DNA of 64,000 bases from Afifella sp. IM 167 (GCF_020144925.1 NZ_NSLC01000001.1:482233-546232), one strand, 5' to 3'; counted from the first letter of the stretch, positions 16,675 to 25,918 are shown. The notes: a model not told the origin generated them from the letters alone. Translations and numbers: made by a program.

Positions 16675-18303
16675 CTACTTGCCGGGCGCCTGCCGGTGAA
16701 TGAACCGCCAGGGGACCGATTCTTCCCGCAGCTCCAGCGGAATCTCGATGAGACCCGGCCTGCCGGAAGCGAGCATCCGCTCCAGCACCGGCTTCAGCTC
16801 GGCCGGGCTCGTCACCCGTGCCCCGTCGACGCCGAAGGCGTCGGCGAGCTTCAGGAAGTCCGGATTCTTCAGCTCCGAAGCCAGCACCCGCCCCTCAAAC
16901 AGGGTCTCCTGGTCGCGCCGCACATTGCCGAAAGCGGAGTTGTTGAAGACCAGCGTGACGACGCCGATCCCGTATTGCGCCGCGGTCGAAAGCTCCTGCA
17001 CGGCGAACATGAAGCCGCCATCGCCGGTGATCGCCACGACCGGCTTGTCGGGATGTGCGACCTTGCAGCCGAGGGCCGTCGGAAAGCCGGAGCCGAGCGT
17101 GCCCTGGTAGCCGGAGGAGACGAAGCTCCGCGGCCGGTAGACCGGATAGGCGTACCAGGACGCAAAGCCCGCCTGGCAGAGCTCGTCGGTGACGATGCCG
17201 TCCTCCGGCATCACCTCGCGCAGCACGGCAAGATACTGCGCATGCGGGCGGATCTCGGTGATCTCGCCTTCCGCCTTCGCCTTGGCCGCGGCGATCTTCT
17301 CCCCACGCCCGCTGCGGGAAAGGCCGAGACGCTCCACCTCGGCCAGAAGCGCGGCAGCCCCCGGGCGTGACCTTGCATGGATGTCGGCGTCGCGGCGCGA
17401 GCGGCGCAGTTCGGCGATATCGATATCGATGCGGATGACCTTGAGACCCTCGGGACGCCACGACCAGCGCCAGCCCGGCACCTCCAGTCGCGTGCCGATG
17501 CCGATGACGAGATCGGTCTCCGCCCACAGCTCGTAGGCATGGGCGATGTTGAAGCCGAGCGGCTCGGCTTCGGAAACGATGCCGCGACCTGAGCGAAAGC
17601 CGAGCACCGGCGCCTCGAGCCTCTCGGCGAGCGCTTTTGCTTCTTCCGCGGCCTCGATCGCACCCGAGCCGACGAAGATCATCGGCGCCTTCGCCTCGCC
17701 GATCAGCTTCGCCGCGGCCGCGATCTGCGCCTCGTCGACGGGCGGATCGGGCAGACACGGCAGCGGCTCGAAGAGCTCGACCTCTCCCCTTGCGGTGAAC
17801 TGGTCCCACGGCATTTCGAGCGCCGCCGGCCCGCTGCGTCCGGATGTCATCTCCTGGAAGGCACGGGCGACCCGGTAGGGCGCCATGGCGGGCGTGTCGA
17901 TGCGGTCGGCGAACTTGGTGATGGAGCGCATCGTGGCGAGCTGGTCGGGCATTTCGTGCAGGTGCCCGTAGCCGCGGTCGAGGAACTGGGTCGGAACCTG
18001 GCCGGTGAGGCACAGAACCGGCTCGTTGCCGCCGAGCGCCGTCAGGAGCGCCGCGCCGGCGTTCAGCATCCCCGGCCCCGGCACCACCGAAAAGACCGCC
18101 GGCCGGCCCGTCGAACGGGCATAGCCGAAGGCCATGTAGCCGCAAGCCTGTTCGTGGCGCGCGCCCACGGTGCGGATGCTGTTGGAGCGCGCCAGCGCAT
18201 CGAAGAGGCCGTAAGTCTGGACCCCGGGAAGGCCGAAGACCGTGTCGATCTCGTGCTTTTCCAGTTGGCGGACGATGGCTTCGCCGCCGCTCATCACCGT
18301 CAT
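16675..18303 (-). CDS. ThDP-dependent acetolactate-synthase-like enzyme
   Basis: A 542-residue thiamine-diphosphate enzyme of the IlvB/benzoylformate-decarboxylase superfamily. The catalytic glutamate is E51 in GARHEQACGYMAFGYAR. The cofactor-binding motif GDGGFMFAVQELSTAAQ runs to FNNSAFGNV, and the FAD-like middle domain is present but not diagnostic. No regulatory subunit is adjacent, so it is probably catabolic rather than valine synthesis. Substrate is open: a 2-oxo acid decarboxylase or a carboligase. It is divergent from the SDR/IlvD pair, with a TAACATGTTA palindrome in the shared spacer. Confidence 0.8.
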   Translation of the reverse strand: MTVMSGGEAIVRQLEKHEIDTVFGLPGVQTYGLFDALARSNSIRTVGARHEQACGYMAFGYARSTGRPAVFSVVPGPGMLNAGAALLTALGGNEPVLCLTGQVPTQFLDRGYGHLHEMPDQLATMRSITKFADRIDTPAMAPYRVARAFQEMTSGRSGPAALEMPWDQFTARGEVELFEPLPCLPDPPVDEAQIAAAAKLIGEAKAPMIFVGSGAIEAAEEAKALAERLEAPVLGFRSGRGIVSEAEPLGFNIAHAYELWAETDLVIGIGTRLEVPGWRWSWRPEGLKVIRIDIDIAELRRSRRDADIHARSRPGAAALLAEVERLGLSRSGRGEKIAAAKAKAEGEITEIRPHAQYLAVLREVMPEDGIVTDELCQAGFASWYAYPVYRPRSFVSSGYQGTLGSGFPTALGCKVAHPDKPVVAITGDGGFMFAVQELSTAAQYGIGVVTLVFNNSAFGNVRRDQETLFEGRVLASELKNPDFLKLADAFGVDGARVTSPAELKPVLERMLASGRPGLIEIPLELREESVPWRFIHRQAPGK

Positions 18304-18360
18304 GGATCCTCCCGCCTTCCTGTCTCTGGTTTTGGCCGGTACTCTAGCACGTCCGATCTA

Positions 18361-18370
18361 TAACATGTTA
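18361..18370. promoter_or_regulatory. Palindromic operator candidate TAACATGTTA (site 1)
   Basis: A perfect ten-base palindrome lies in the spacer between the divergent ThDP enzyme and SDR genes. The same core, extended to 12 bases, occurs between the divergent hpaF and dapA-like genes at 25857. A MarR-family regulator (HpaR) encoded in the same region is the obvious candidate protein. Confidence 0.5.
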
Positions 18371-18492
18371 AGTAAACGCCGGCCCCTCCGCCCTGGCAAG
18401 GCGAAAGGCGGCCAGCAAAGCGCCCGGCCGCACGCCGGGACACGGGCGCCGGGATAACATCGAACGCCCCGCCGGGCGAGGGAGGTGAGACG

Positions 18493-19257
18493 ATGCCGAG
18501 GGCAGCGATTGTCACAGGCGCCGGCTCCGGCATCGGCGCGGCCACAGCGCTCCGCCTGGTCCGTGCCGGCTGGAACGTGGCCGCCGGCTATTTCGACACC
18601 GCCGAGCACGAAATGATCGCCGAAGTGGCGGAGGCTGCGGAAAAAGCGGGGGCCGGCCTCTTCTATCAGCACCTCGACGTGACCAGGCAGGAGAGCTGCA
18701 CCGCCATGGTCGAGGCCGCTGTCGCGCGCTTCGGCGGCCTCGCGGGCCTCGTCAATGCCGCGGGGATCTCCAAGATCGTGCCGCTCGCTGATCTCGACGA
18801 TCTCTCCCCCGACGATTTCCAGGCCATCTACGCCGTCAACACGGTCGGCCCCTTCCTCATGGCGCGCGCCGCCGCCCCGCATCTGAAGGCCTCGGGCAAC
18901 GGCGCCATCGTCAATATCGCGTCCTACGCGGCCTTCACGGGCGGCGGATCCTCGATCGCCTATGCGGCCTCCAAGGGAGCCCTCAACACGCTGACCTACT
19001 CGCTCGCCCGCGTGCTCGGCCCCGAGGTGCGGGTCAACGCCATTTGCCCGGCCCTCGTCGAGGACGGCTTCCTTCAGCGCCTCGCGCCGCAGCGCTTCGA
19101 GGACCGCCGGAAGGTGCAGATCGAAAAGACGCCGCTCGCCAGGATCGGCAAGCCGGACGATGTCGCCGAGACCATAGAATGGCTGCTGGGCGGCGCGCCG
19201 CTTGTCACCGGGGAGATCCTGCGGCTCGATTGCGGGCTGCATCTGGAAGCCGACTGA
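18493..19257 (+). CDS. Short-chain dehydrogenase/reductase
   Basis: A classical SDR of 254 residues with the cofactor motif TGAGSGIG at residues 8-15, NAAG near residue 88, and the catalytic S144, Y157 and K161 in YAASKGA. It probably oxidises or reduces a hydroxy acid or sugar-like intermediate. It is 20 bases upstream of the IlvD-type dehydratase, a common pairing in sugar-acid and hydroxy-acid pathways. Confidence 0.85.
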   Translation: MPRAAIVTGAGSGIGAATALRLVRAGWNVAAGYFDTAEHEMIAEVAEAAEKAGAGLFYQHLDVTRQESCTAMVEAAVARFGGLAGLVNAAGISKIVPLADLDDLSPDDFQAIYAVNTVGPFLMARAAAPHLKASGNGAIVNIASYAAFTGGGSSIAYAASKGALNTLTYSLARVLGPEVRVNAICPALVEDGFLQRLAPQRFEDRRKVQIEKTPLARIGKPDDVAETIEWLLGGAPLVTGEILRLDCGLHLEAD

Positions 19258-19277
19258 GCCAGGACCGGGAGGAAGAC

Positions 19278-21029
19278 GTGCAGCACAAGCCGGCCAGGAC
19301 GCCGCCGAGGGAGCGCCGTTCGCCGCGCCGCTCCCCCACCATCTACGAAGGGCTGATCCGCGCCACCACGCGCTCGTTTCTCTACGGCATCGGCCAGGAC
19401 GACGAGGAGATCGAGCGCCCGCACCTTGCCGTCATCCATACCGGCGGCGAGATGAGCCCCTGCAATCTCAACCTTGCCGCCCAGGCCGCACACGCCAAGA
19501 CGGGCATCTATGCCGGCGGCGGCATCGGCCATGAATGCCCGGTCGTCTCCGTTTCCGACGGGCTCTCCATGGCCCATTCCGGCATGCGCTTCTCGCTGAT
19601 CTCGCGCGAACTCATCGCCGACAGCGTCGAGGCGACGGTGCGCGGCCACCAGTTCGACGGCATTTTCGGCATTGGCGGCTGCGACAAGAACGTGCCGGGC
19701 CTGATGATGGGCATGGTCCGATGCAACGTGCCCTCCGTCGTCATGCATGGCGGGGCGACGATGCCCGGCCGGCTCGACGGCCGCGACGTCAACGTCATCG
19801 ACACCTACGAGGCGATCGGCGGCGTCATCGCCGGCACCGTCGGCATGGATGAGCTCTCTTCCCTCTCCCATGCCTGCCTGCCGACGGCCGGCTCCTGCCC
19901 CGGCCAGTTCACGGCGAACACGATGGGCATGGTTTCCGAAACGCTCGGCCTCGCCCCGATCGGCTCGGCGATGATCCCGGCCGTCTTTTCCGAGCGCGCG
20001 CCGCTCGCCCGCCGCACCGGCAAGGCGCTGATGGAAGCGGTGGAGAAGGACTGGCCGCTGCCGCGCGACGTCGTCACCCGCCAGGCGCTGGAAAACGCCT
20101 GCGCCGTCGTCGCCGCCACCGGCGGCTCCACAAATGCCGTTCTCCATATCCCGGCCGTTGCCCACGAGGCCGGCATCGATTTTTCCATGGACGATGTGGC
20201 GAAGGTTTTCGCACGCACGCCCCTGATCGCCGATCTGCAGCCGGGCGGGCGCTTCCTCGCCCGCGATCTCCACGCCATCGGCGGCACTTCCGTCATCCTC
20301 GCCGAGCTCCTGGCCGGCGGCCACCTCCATGGCGAGGCGCTCACCTTCACCGGCTGCACGCTCGCCGAGGAGCTCGACGGCGCCCCCGCGGCGGACGGAG
20401 AGATCGTCCGCGCCCATACCGCACCGATCTCGCCGGATGGCGGCCTCATCGTTCTGAAAGGCAATCTCTGCCCCGGCGGCGCGGTGCTGAAGGTTGCGGG
20501 CCTGAAGCGCCTCACCCATCGCGGCCCGGCCCGCGTCTTCGACGGCGAGGAGGCCTGCCAGAAGGCGGTGCAGGCGCGCGCCTGCGAGCCTGGCGACGTC
20601 ATCGTCGTGCGCGGCGAGGGACCGAAGGGCGGACCCGGCATGCGCGAAATGCTCGGCATCACGGCCCTCCTCTACGGCCAGGGCATGGGCGAGAAGGTCG
20701 TGCTCGTCACCGACGGCCGCTTCTCCGGCGCCACACGCGGCATGTCGATCGGCTATCTCTGCCCGGAAGCGGCCGATGACGGGCCGATCGCCTATGTGCG
20801 CGACGGCGACATGATCGCCGTCGATGCGAGCCCCGGCATCGGCACGCTGACGCTGGAAGTCGACGAGGCGGAGATGGCGCGGCGGCGCGCCGAGGCGCCC
20901 TACGCCTTCCGCCCGACGCATGGCGGGCTTCTGGAAAAATACGCCGCTGTCGTGCGCCCCGCCAACCGCGGCGCCGTCACCCATTCCGGCAACGTCTACT
21001 GGCCGCCGGAGGGCGAGAAGCTTCCCTAG
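19278..21029 (+). CDS. IlvD/Edd-family dehydratase
   Basis: A 583-residue iron-sulfur dehydratase. The three cluster cysteines are seen: C62 in EMSPCNLN, C135 in GGCDKNVPG and C207 in AGSCPGQFTANT. The C-terminal part has TDGRFSGATRGMSIGYLCPE, which is conserved across dihydroxy-acid, phosphogluconate and aldonate dehydratases. GTG start at 19278 after GGGAGGA. With an SDR and a divergent ThDP enzyme next to it, a catabolic role on a dihydroxy acid is more likely than branched-chain synthesis, but the substrate is not shown. Confidence 0.85.
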   Translation: MQHKPARTPPRERRSPRRSPTIYEGLIRATTRSFLYGIGQDDEEIERPHLAVIHTGGEMSPCNLNLAAQAAHAKTGIYAGGGIGHECPVVSVSDGLSMAHSGMRFSLISRELIADSVEATVRGHQFDGIFGIGGCDKNVPGLMMGMVRCNVPSVVMHGGATMPGRLDGRDVNVIDTYEAIGGVIAGTVGMDELSSLSHACLPTAGSCPGQFTANTMGMVSETLGLAPIGSAMIPAVFSERAPLARRTGKALMEAVEKDWPLPRDVVTRQALENACAVVAATGGSTNAVLHIPAVAHEAGIDFSMDDVAKVFARTPLIADLQPGGRFLARDLHAIGGTSVILAELLAGGHLHGEALTFTGCTLAEELDGAPAADGEIVRAHTAPISPDGGLIVLKGNLCPGGAVLKVAGLKRLTHRGPARVFDGEEACQKAVQARACEPGDVIVVRGEGPKGGPGMREMLGITALLYGQGMGEKVVLVTDGRFSGATRGMSIGYLCPEAADDGPIAYVRDGDMIAVDASPGIGTLTLEVDEAEMARRRAEAPYAFRPTHGGLLEKYAAVVRPANRGAVTHSGNVYWPPEGEKLP

Positions 21030-21031
21030 AG

Positions 21032-21460
21032 CTAGACCTTGCTGTCGCCGGCTCCCGCGAGCCTTGCCTCGATCTCGGCAAGGCCCGCCTCGAAGACGCC
21101 GGCAAGGATCCCCGCCACCACCTCCTCGGCGCCGGCCTCGGCGGCAAACTCGCACTGCCAGTCGACCCGCGCGCCCTTGCCCTGCGGCGTGACGGCAAGG
21201 GTGGCGGCATGGCGCTTGAGAGGCAGGGGGCTTTCCACGATCGAATAGGCATAGGCGTGCGGCAGGATGCCGTCGTCGGTCCGCTCCTCGCGGATGCTCG
21301 CCCCGTCCGGCAGGGTAAGTCGGCGGGTCTTTCCGTCGGCTTCCCGCTCGCAGGCGGCGACGCCCGGATGCCAGCTCTCCATGGCGAAATAATCGCCGAT
21401 CAGAGCCCAGACCTCCTCGGGCGTGGCGGAGGTCACGATATGGCGGGCAAGATCCGTCAT
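21032..21460 (-). CDS. SRPBCC (START/Bet v1-like) family protein
   Basis: A 142-residue protein with the SRPBCC pattern: IVTSATPEEVWALIGDYFAMESWHP at the N-terminus, a run of beta strands, and a long C-terminal helix (VAGILAGVFEAGLAEIEARL). The fold binds hydrophobic ligands and in some cases acts as a cyclase or hydrolase. It is the last gene of the hpaFED operon and overlaps its upstream neighbour by four bases, so it may act on a pathway intermediate. Confidence 0.75.
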   Translation of the reverse strand: MTDLARHIVTSATPEEVWALIGDYFAMESWHPGVAACEREADGKTRRLTLPDGASIREERTDDGILPHAYAYSIVESPLPLKRHAATLAVTPQGKGARVDWQCEFAAEAGAEEVVAGILAGVFEAGLAEIEARLAGAGDSKV

Positions 21461-22386
21461 CGTTCGCCCTCCCCGCCGGCCCGGCTCTTTCCGGCGCCGG
21501 CCTGCTCTTTCCACACGGTATAGGCCTTGGTGTGGTCGTTCTCCCCGCCGATCGCGTCGCGTGCTTCGAGCCAGTGCCGGCTGGTGAGCTGGGCGAGCGG
21601 CACGTCGAGCGACAGGCCACTGGCGAGGTCGGCGGCGATCTTCACGTCCTTGGCGAGCAGCGCGAGCGCGAAGCCGGAGCCGAAATGGCCGGCCACGACC
21701 TCTTTCTTCAGCGTATTTTCGGTGTGGAAGTTGCGCCCCGTGGAGACGTTCATGATCTCCACCATGACATTCGGATCGAGCCCGAATTTCTCGCCGACGA
21801 TCAGCGCTTCGCAGGAGGCGACGAAGCCCGCCCCGGCAACGTAGTTGTTCAGCGCCTTCATGGCGTGGCCGGAGCCGAGCGGCCCGGTCTCGAAGATCTT
21901 CTGGCCCATCGGCGACAGGACGGGCTTTGCCCGCTCGGTGGCGGTCGGATCGTCGGAGCCCACCATGATGGCGAGCGTGGCGGCGATCGCCCGCGGCACG
22001 GCGCCGGAGACCGGCGCGTCGACGAAGGCGATGCCTTTCTCCTTGAGGGCTTCGCCGAGTTCGCGCGTGCCGATCGGATCGGAAGAGCTCATGTCGATGA
22101 GGAGCGCGCCCTGCCCGAGATGGCTGGCGAGGCCGCCCTCCATCTCCAGCATGACGGAGCGCACGATCTGTCCGGTCGGCAGCATGGTGATGACGACGTC
22201 GACCGCCTTGCCGAGTTCCGCCAGCGTGGCGGCGGCCTTGCCGCCGATCTCTTCGGCATGCGCCTTTGCCCGCGCCGCATCCACATCGAAGAGCGTCACC
22301 TCGAACCCGGCCCGGGCAAGGTTGGCCGACATCGGCACCCCCATATTGCCGATGCCGATGAAGCCGATCCTTTCATTGCCGCTCAT
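21457..22386 (-). CDS. Beta-hydroxyacid dehydrogenase (HIBADH family)
   Basis: An NAD(P)-dependent dehydrogenase of 309 residues. The Rossmann motif IGFIGIGNMGVPMSANL is at the N-terminus, the substrate-binding block FVDAPVSGAVPRA follows, and the catalytic lysine is in GSGHAMKALNNYV. The family covers 3-hydroxyisobutyrate, tartronate semialdehyde and 6-phosphogluconate enzymes. Here it is embedded in an aromatic meta-cleavage operon, so the substrate is probably a side-chain or ring-cleavage hydroxy acid. Confidence 0.85.
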   Translation of the reverse strand: MSGNERIGFIGIGNMGVPMSANLARAGFEVTLFDVDAARAKAHAEEIGGKAAATLAELGKAVDVVITMLPTGQIVRSVMLEMEGGLASHLGQGALLIDMSSSDPIGTRELGEALKEKGIAFVDAPVSGAVPRAIAATLAIMVGSDDPTATERAKPVLSPMGQKIFETGPLGSGHAMKALNNYVAGAGFVASCEALIVGEKFGLDPNVMVEIMNVSTGRNFHTENTLKKEVVAGHFGSGFALALLAKDVKIAADLASGLSLDVPLAQLTSRHWLEARDAIGGENDHTKAYTVWKEQAGAGKSRAGGEGER

Positions 22387-22390
22387 CGCC

Positions 22391-22810
22391 TCACTCCAGC
22401 CCGAGCTCTTTCAGCACCTCGCTCGCCGAACGGTAGCCGTCGACGGCGAGCGGGATGCCACAATAGAGGAACGAATGCAGGAGAAGCTCGCGGATCTCTT
22501 CCTTGGTCACGCCGTTGGCGATGGCGCCGCGGGTATGGATCTTCACCTCGTGGCTGCGGCCCATGGCAACGAGCATGGCCAGCGTGATGATGGAGCGCAT
22601 CTTCTTGTCGAGGACCGGGCGCTGCCAGACCTCCCCGAAGCAGATGCGGGTGACGACGTCCTGGAGCGGCAGGTTGAAATCGGTGGCCGCCTCGATCTGG
22701 TCTTCGGCTCCGGCCTGCCCGAACATCTCGCGGCGAAGCGCGATCCCCTTCTGGAAGTTCTCGTCGGCCTGCGCCTTCTCCTTCTCGGCCTTCAGCTCGT
22801 CCTTCGCCAT
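22391..22810 (-). CDS. Carboxymuconolactone decarboxylase-like protein
   Basis: A 139-residue all-helical protein like PcaC. MRSIITLAMLVAMGRSHEVKIH and RELLLHSFLYCGIPLAVDG match the gamma-carboxymuconolactone decarboxylase core, including the cysteine-containing CGIP segment. PcaC converts the lactone made from the PcaHG product. Its location inside the hpa operon rather than with pcaHG is unusual, so it may instead decarboxylate an hpa intermediate. Confidence 0.8.
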   Translation of the reverse strand: MAKDELKAEKEKAQADENFQKGIALRREMFGQAGAEDQIEAATDFNLPLQDVVTRICFGEVWQRPVLDKKMRSIITLAMLVAMGRSHEVKIHTRGAIANGVTKEEIRELLLHSFLYCGIPLAVDGYRSASEVLKELGLE

Positions 22811-22862
22811 GTTTCCTCGCTCTCGCTGGTTTTGGGGCGCGGAATGGACCGCACCCGGCCTG

Positions 22863-23843
22863 TCAGGGGGCGATGATCGGCTGCGCCTTGAGGCGCGCCT
22901 CGCTCACCGGCGTATCGACGAAGCAGGTGCCCTCCTCGAACCAGGAGCGCGGCGCCGGGGCGCCCCAGAGCGTCTGGCGCTGCGGATCCTTGAGGTCCCA
23001 TTTGATCGGCTCGAGATCGGGATCGACCGTCTGGTAATCCGAGCAGTAGAGCTCCACCCGGTGCCCGTCCGGGTCGCGGACATAGAGGAAGAAGGCATTG
23101 GAAATGCCGTGCCGTCCCGGTCCGCGCTCGATGTTCTTCACGTAGCCGGTGCTCGCCATCAGATCGAGAAGGTCGATGATGTTGAGCGGCGTCGGCACCC
23201 AGAAGGCGATGTGGTGGAGCCGCGGGCCGGTGCCGTTGGTGAAGGCGATGTCGTGGACGCCGCCCTTGCGGTGCGTCCAGGCGGCCCACAGACGCTTCGT
23301 CTCCTCGTCCTCGGTATATTCCGTCACCCGGAAGCCGATCTCGTTGTAGAAGGCAACCGCCTCGTCGACATCCGGCGAGAAGCAGTTGAAATGGTCGATG
23401 CGGAGCGGCTTCACCCCGCGATAGAGCCGGTACTGCTGGTGGATCGGCGCGAGCCTTTGCATGCGCGTGTAGAATTCGAGCGGAATGCCCTGCGGATCGC
23501 TCGTGCGAAACGTGCGCGACTGGAAGGGGCGCTCGATCCATTCGATGTCTCGCCCGAGATCGCGGAAGAAGGCCTCCGCCTTGTCGAGGTCCGGCTCGTC
23601 GTAGAGCTTGAAGCCGAGCGAGTTGGCCGCCGACGCCGGCCCTTTCCTGAGGACGAGGCAGTGGTGGCCCCGCTCCTCCATGCCCCGCAGATAGATTGCC
23701 TCGCCGTCCTCGTCGGTAACCTGCAGGCCGAGCGTGTCGACATAGAAGGCGCGCGAGGCACCAAGGTCGGTGACGGCGAGCTCCACATGCGAAAGCCGGA
23801 CGATGTTGAAGGGCGGATAAAGGTTGGGCCTGGGGATCGGCAT
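22863..23843 (-). CDS. hpaD: Homoprotocatechuate 2,3-dioxygenase-like extradiol dioxygenase
   Basis: A 326-residue type I extradiol ring-cleaving dioxygenase of the vicinal oxygen chelate fold. Metal ligands are H151 in RIDHFN, H211 in RLHHIAF and E264 in HRVELYCSDY. RGPGRHGISNAFFLYVRDPD closely resembles the Brevibacterium enzyme that opens 3,4-dihydroxyphenylacetate. hpaE follows on the same strand upstream with seven bases between. The substrate call rests on family and context. Confidence 0.85.
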   Translation of the reverse strand: MPIPRPNLYPPFNIVRLSHVELAVTDLGASRAFYVDTLGLQVTDEDGEAIYLRGMEERGHHCLVLRKGPASAANSLGFKLYDEPDLDKAEAFFRDLGRDIEWIERPFQSRTFRTSDPQGIPLEFYTRMQRLAPIHQQYRLYRGVKPLRIDHFNCFSPDVDEAVAFYNEIGFRVTEYTEDEETKRLWAAWTHRKGGVHDIAFTNGTGPRLHHIAFWVPTPLNIIDLLDLMASTGYVKNIERGPGRHGISNAFFLYVRDPDGHRVELYCSDYQTVDPDLEPIKWDLKDPQRQTLWGAPAPRSWFEEGTCFVDTPVSEARLKAQPIIAP

Positions 23844-23850
23844 GGCCGCC

Positions 23851-25368
23851 TCAGCCGCCGAGCCGGGTGATGGGATGGTCCATCGTGGCGAAGGCGATGT
23901 TCTTCGTCTCCATGTAGAAATCGAAGGAATAATCGCCGCCGTCGCGGCCGATGCCGGAGGCCTTCATGCCGCCGAAGGGCGTCGGCAGGTGCCGCACATT
24001 TTCCGAGTTCACCCAGATCATTCCCGCCTCCAGCGCCTCTGAAAAGCGGAAGGCGCGCGCCACGTCCCGCGTCCAAAGATACCCCGTGAGCCCGTAGGAA
24101 ACGCCGTTGGCGATGGCGAGCGCCTCGCCCTCGTCCCTGAACGGGATCGCCGTCAGCACCGGTCCGAAGATCTCTTCCTGGGCGATGCGCATGTCCGGCC
24201 GCGCATCGGTGAAGAGCGTCGGCTTGACGTAGCAGCCGCCGCCCGGCCCCTCCGCCGCCTCGCCGCCGAGGGCGATCGTCGCACCCTCCTGGCGGGCGAT
24301 ATCGAAGTAGGAGAGCACCTTCTCCTGATGCGTCGGATGGATGAGCGGCCCGACGACCGTCTCCGGGTCGAGCGGGTGGCCGATCCGGATCGCGCGAGCC
24401 TTTTCCGCGATCTTGCGCGTGAAGTCCTCGTAGATATCGGCCTCCACGAGGAGCCGGCTCGAGGAGGTGCAGCGCTCGCCGTTCAGCGAGTAGATCATGA
24501 AGACCGCCGCCTCGGCGGCGCGATCGAGATCGGCATCCTTGAAGACGACGACCGGGTTCTTGCCGCCGAGCTCGAAATGCACCCGCTTCAGCGTCGGCGC
24601 GGCCTGCGCCATGATCGCCGAGCCGGTGGCGCTCTCGCCGACGAAGGCGATCGCGCGGATCAGCGGATGCTCCGTCAGCGCCTTGCCAGCCTCCTCGCCG
24701 AGGCCGTTGACGAGGTTCCAGACGCCGCGCGGCAGTCCGGCCTCTTCCGCGATCTCGATGAGAAGCCGCGCCGTCAGCGGCGAGAACTCCGCCGGCTTGT
24801 GGACGAGCGTGCAGCCGGCCGCGAGCGCCGGGGCGATCTTCCAGGTCGACAGCATGAAGGGCGTGTTCCACGGCGTGATCACGCCGACCGGCCCGATCGG
24901 GGTGCGGGTCGTGTAGTTGAACTGCCCCTCGGCCGGCAGGGCGAGCCCGTTGCGCGCATCCGGCGCCCGGTCGGCGAAGAAGCGGAAATTCTCGGCCGCG
25001 CGCAGCGCCGCCTTCGACATGAAGCGCCAGGCCTGACCGGTATCGACGCATTCGGTGAGGGCGATTTCCTCCGCCCGCGCGGCGATCGCGTCGGCGATCC
25101 TGTGCAGCAGCTTCTTGCGTTCCTTGCCGGGCATGCCGGCCCAGCCGGCAAAGGCCTCCTTGGCAGCCTTGGCGGCCCGGTCGATATCCTCCGCGCCGCT
25201 TCTGGCAGCGCGCGCGATCGGCCTGAGGTCGACGGGCGAGATGACCTCGAAGGTCTCGCCGGAAGCTGCGGGCACGGCCTCGCCGCCGATCTGGTTGAGA
25301 ACGATCCCGTCCCTGAAACGGGCGAGATGCGTCTCGGCTTTCTTCAGGTTGTCCTCAAGGCTCGCCAT
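23851..25368 (-). CDS. hpaE: 5-carboxymethyl-2-hydroxymuconate semialdehyde dehydrogenase-like ALDH
   Basis: An NAD-dependent aldehyde dehydrogenase of 505 residues that would oxidise the ring-cleavage semialdehyde. Catalytic C300 in NGERCTSSSR and general base E266 in HFELGGKNP are present, as is the cofactor segment GVITPWNTPFMLSTWKIAPA. Context between hpaF and hpaD fixes the name; sequence alone only says ALDH of this subgroup. Confidence 0.85.
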   Translation of the reverse strand: MASLEDNLKKAETHLARFRDGIVLNQIGGEAVPAASGETFEVISPVDLRPIARAARSGAEDIDRAAKAAKEAFAGWAGMPGKERKKLLHRIADAIAARAEEIALTECVDTGQAWRFMSKAALRAAENFRFFADRAPDARNGLALPAEGQFNYTTRTPIGPVGVITPWNTPFMLSTWKIAPALAAGCTLVHKPAEFSPLTARLLIEIAEEAGLPRGVWNLVNGLGEEAGKALTEHPLIRAIAFVGESATGSAIMAQAAPTLKRVHFELGGKNPVVVFKDADLDRAAEAAVFMIYSLNGERCTSSSRLLVEADIYEDFTRKIAEKARAIRIGHPLDPETVVGPLIHPTHQEKVLSYFDIARQEGATIALGGEAAEGPGGGCYVKPTLFTDARPDMRIAQEEIFGPVLTAIPFRDEGEALAIANGVSYGLTGYLWTRDVARAFRFSEALEAGMIWVNSENVRHLPTPFGGMKASGIGRDGGDYSFDFYMETKNIAFATMDHPITRLGG

Positions 25369-25377
25369 GTCGTCTTC

Positions 25378-25785
25378 TCAGCCTGCCTGCGCCTTGGCTC
25401 CAGCCCTCTTCATGTGTTCCCGGATGGAATTGCGCTTGGGGCTGAGCTCGGGATCAATGTCGCGCATCTCGAAGGAGAGCGCGAGCGGGCGCGCCTTGAA
25501 CATCTCTTCCAGATAAGCCTCGGCCGCCGCGAAGATGTGCTGCGTCGCCGCCTTGCGTCTTTCCAGTTCGCGGCCTGCGCGAAGGCGGACCGAAATGTCG
25601 ATGAAGGCGTTCGCCGGATTTCCGTCGGCGATCGAATAGGCATCGCAGCGAAGCGCCCGCACGCGGATGCCCGGCTCCTCGAAGACGCCCGTCTCGATCC
25701 CGGCCTTCTTCAGCATCTCGCAGAAGGCGACCATGTCGAGATCGCCGTCGAGATTGGCGGAATATTCGATCGTGAAATGAGGCAT
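25378..25785 (-). CDS. hpaF: 5-carboxymethyl-2-hydroxymuconate delta-isomerase-like protein
   Basis: A 135-residue tautomerase-superfamily protein. It begins MPHFTIEYSANL, so Pro2 becomes the N-terminal catalytic base after Met removal. ISVRLRAGRELERRK carries the conserved arginines, and ALSFEMRDIDPELSPKRNS is the HpaF C-terminal pattern. The start at 25785 is set by the PHF motif. It is the first gene of a six-gene minus-strand operon (hpaF, hpaE, hpaD, CMD, HIBADH, SRPBCC) and is divergent from the dapA-like gene. Confidence 0.85.
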   Translation of the reverse strand: MPHFTIEYSANLDGDLDMVAFCEMLKKAGIETGVFEEPGIRVRALRCDAYSIADGNPANAFIDISVRLRAGRELERRKAATQHIFAAAEAYLEEMFKARPLALSFEMRDIDPELSPKRNSIREHMKRAGAKAQAG

Positions 25786-25856
25786 GGCCGGCGCCTCCCG
25801 AACGCCTTGCATCACCTGCACAAGAGGCCGGCCGCCATTCGTTGACGGCTCTTCTA

Positions 25857-25868
25857 TTAACATGTTAA
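25857..25868. promoter_or_regulatory. Palindromic operator candidate TTAACATGTTAA (site 2)
   Basis: A perfect 12-base palindrome lies in the 133-base spacer between hpaF and the dapA-like gene, placed to control both. It shares its core with site 1 at 18361. HpaR, encoded 1.9 kb away, is the likely binder. Confidence 0.55.
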
Positions 25869-25918
25869 CTACACAACAACGACCGCGCTGTCAAATGCGC
25901 GCATGCCGGGAGGGACGA

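Noticed and set aside
16675..18303. Sulfoacetaldehyde acetyltransferase (Xsc) as the identity of the ThDP enzyme
   Set aside because: It is tempting because of the sulfonate-type importer, but nothing in the sequence I could read singles out Xsc, and it is 36 kb away next to an hpa cluster.
19074..21620. An 848-residue minus-strand open frame
   Set aside because: It mirrors the IlvD-type gene and part of the SRPBCC region; the plus-strand gene has all cluster cysteines and a ribosome site.
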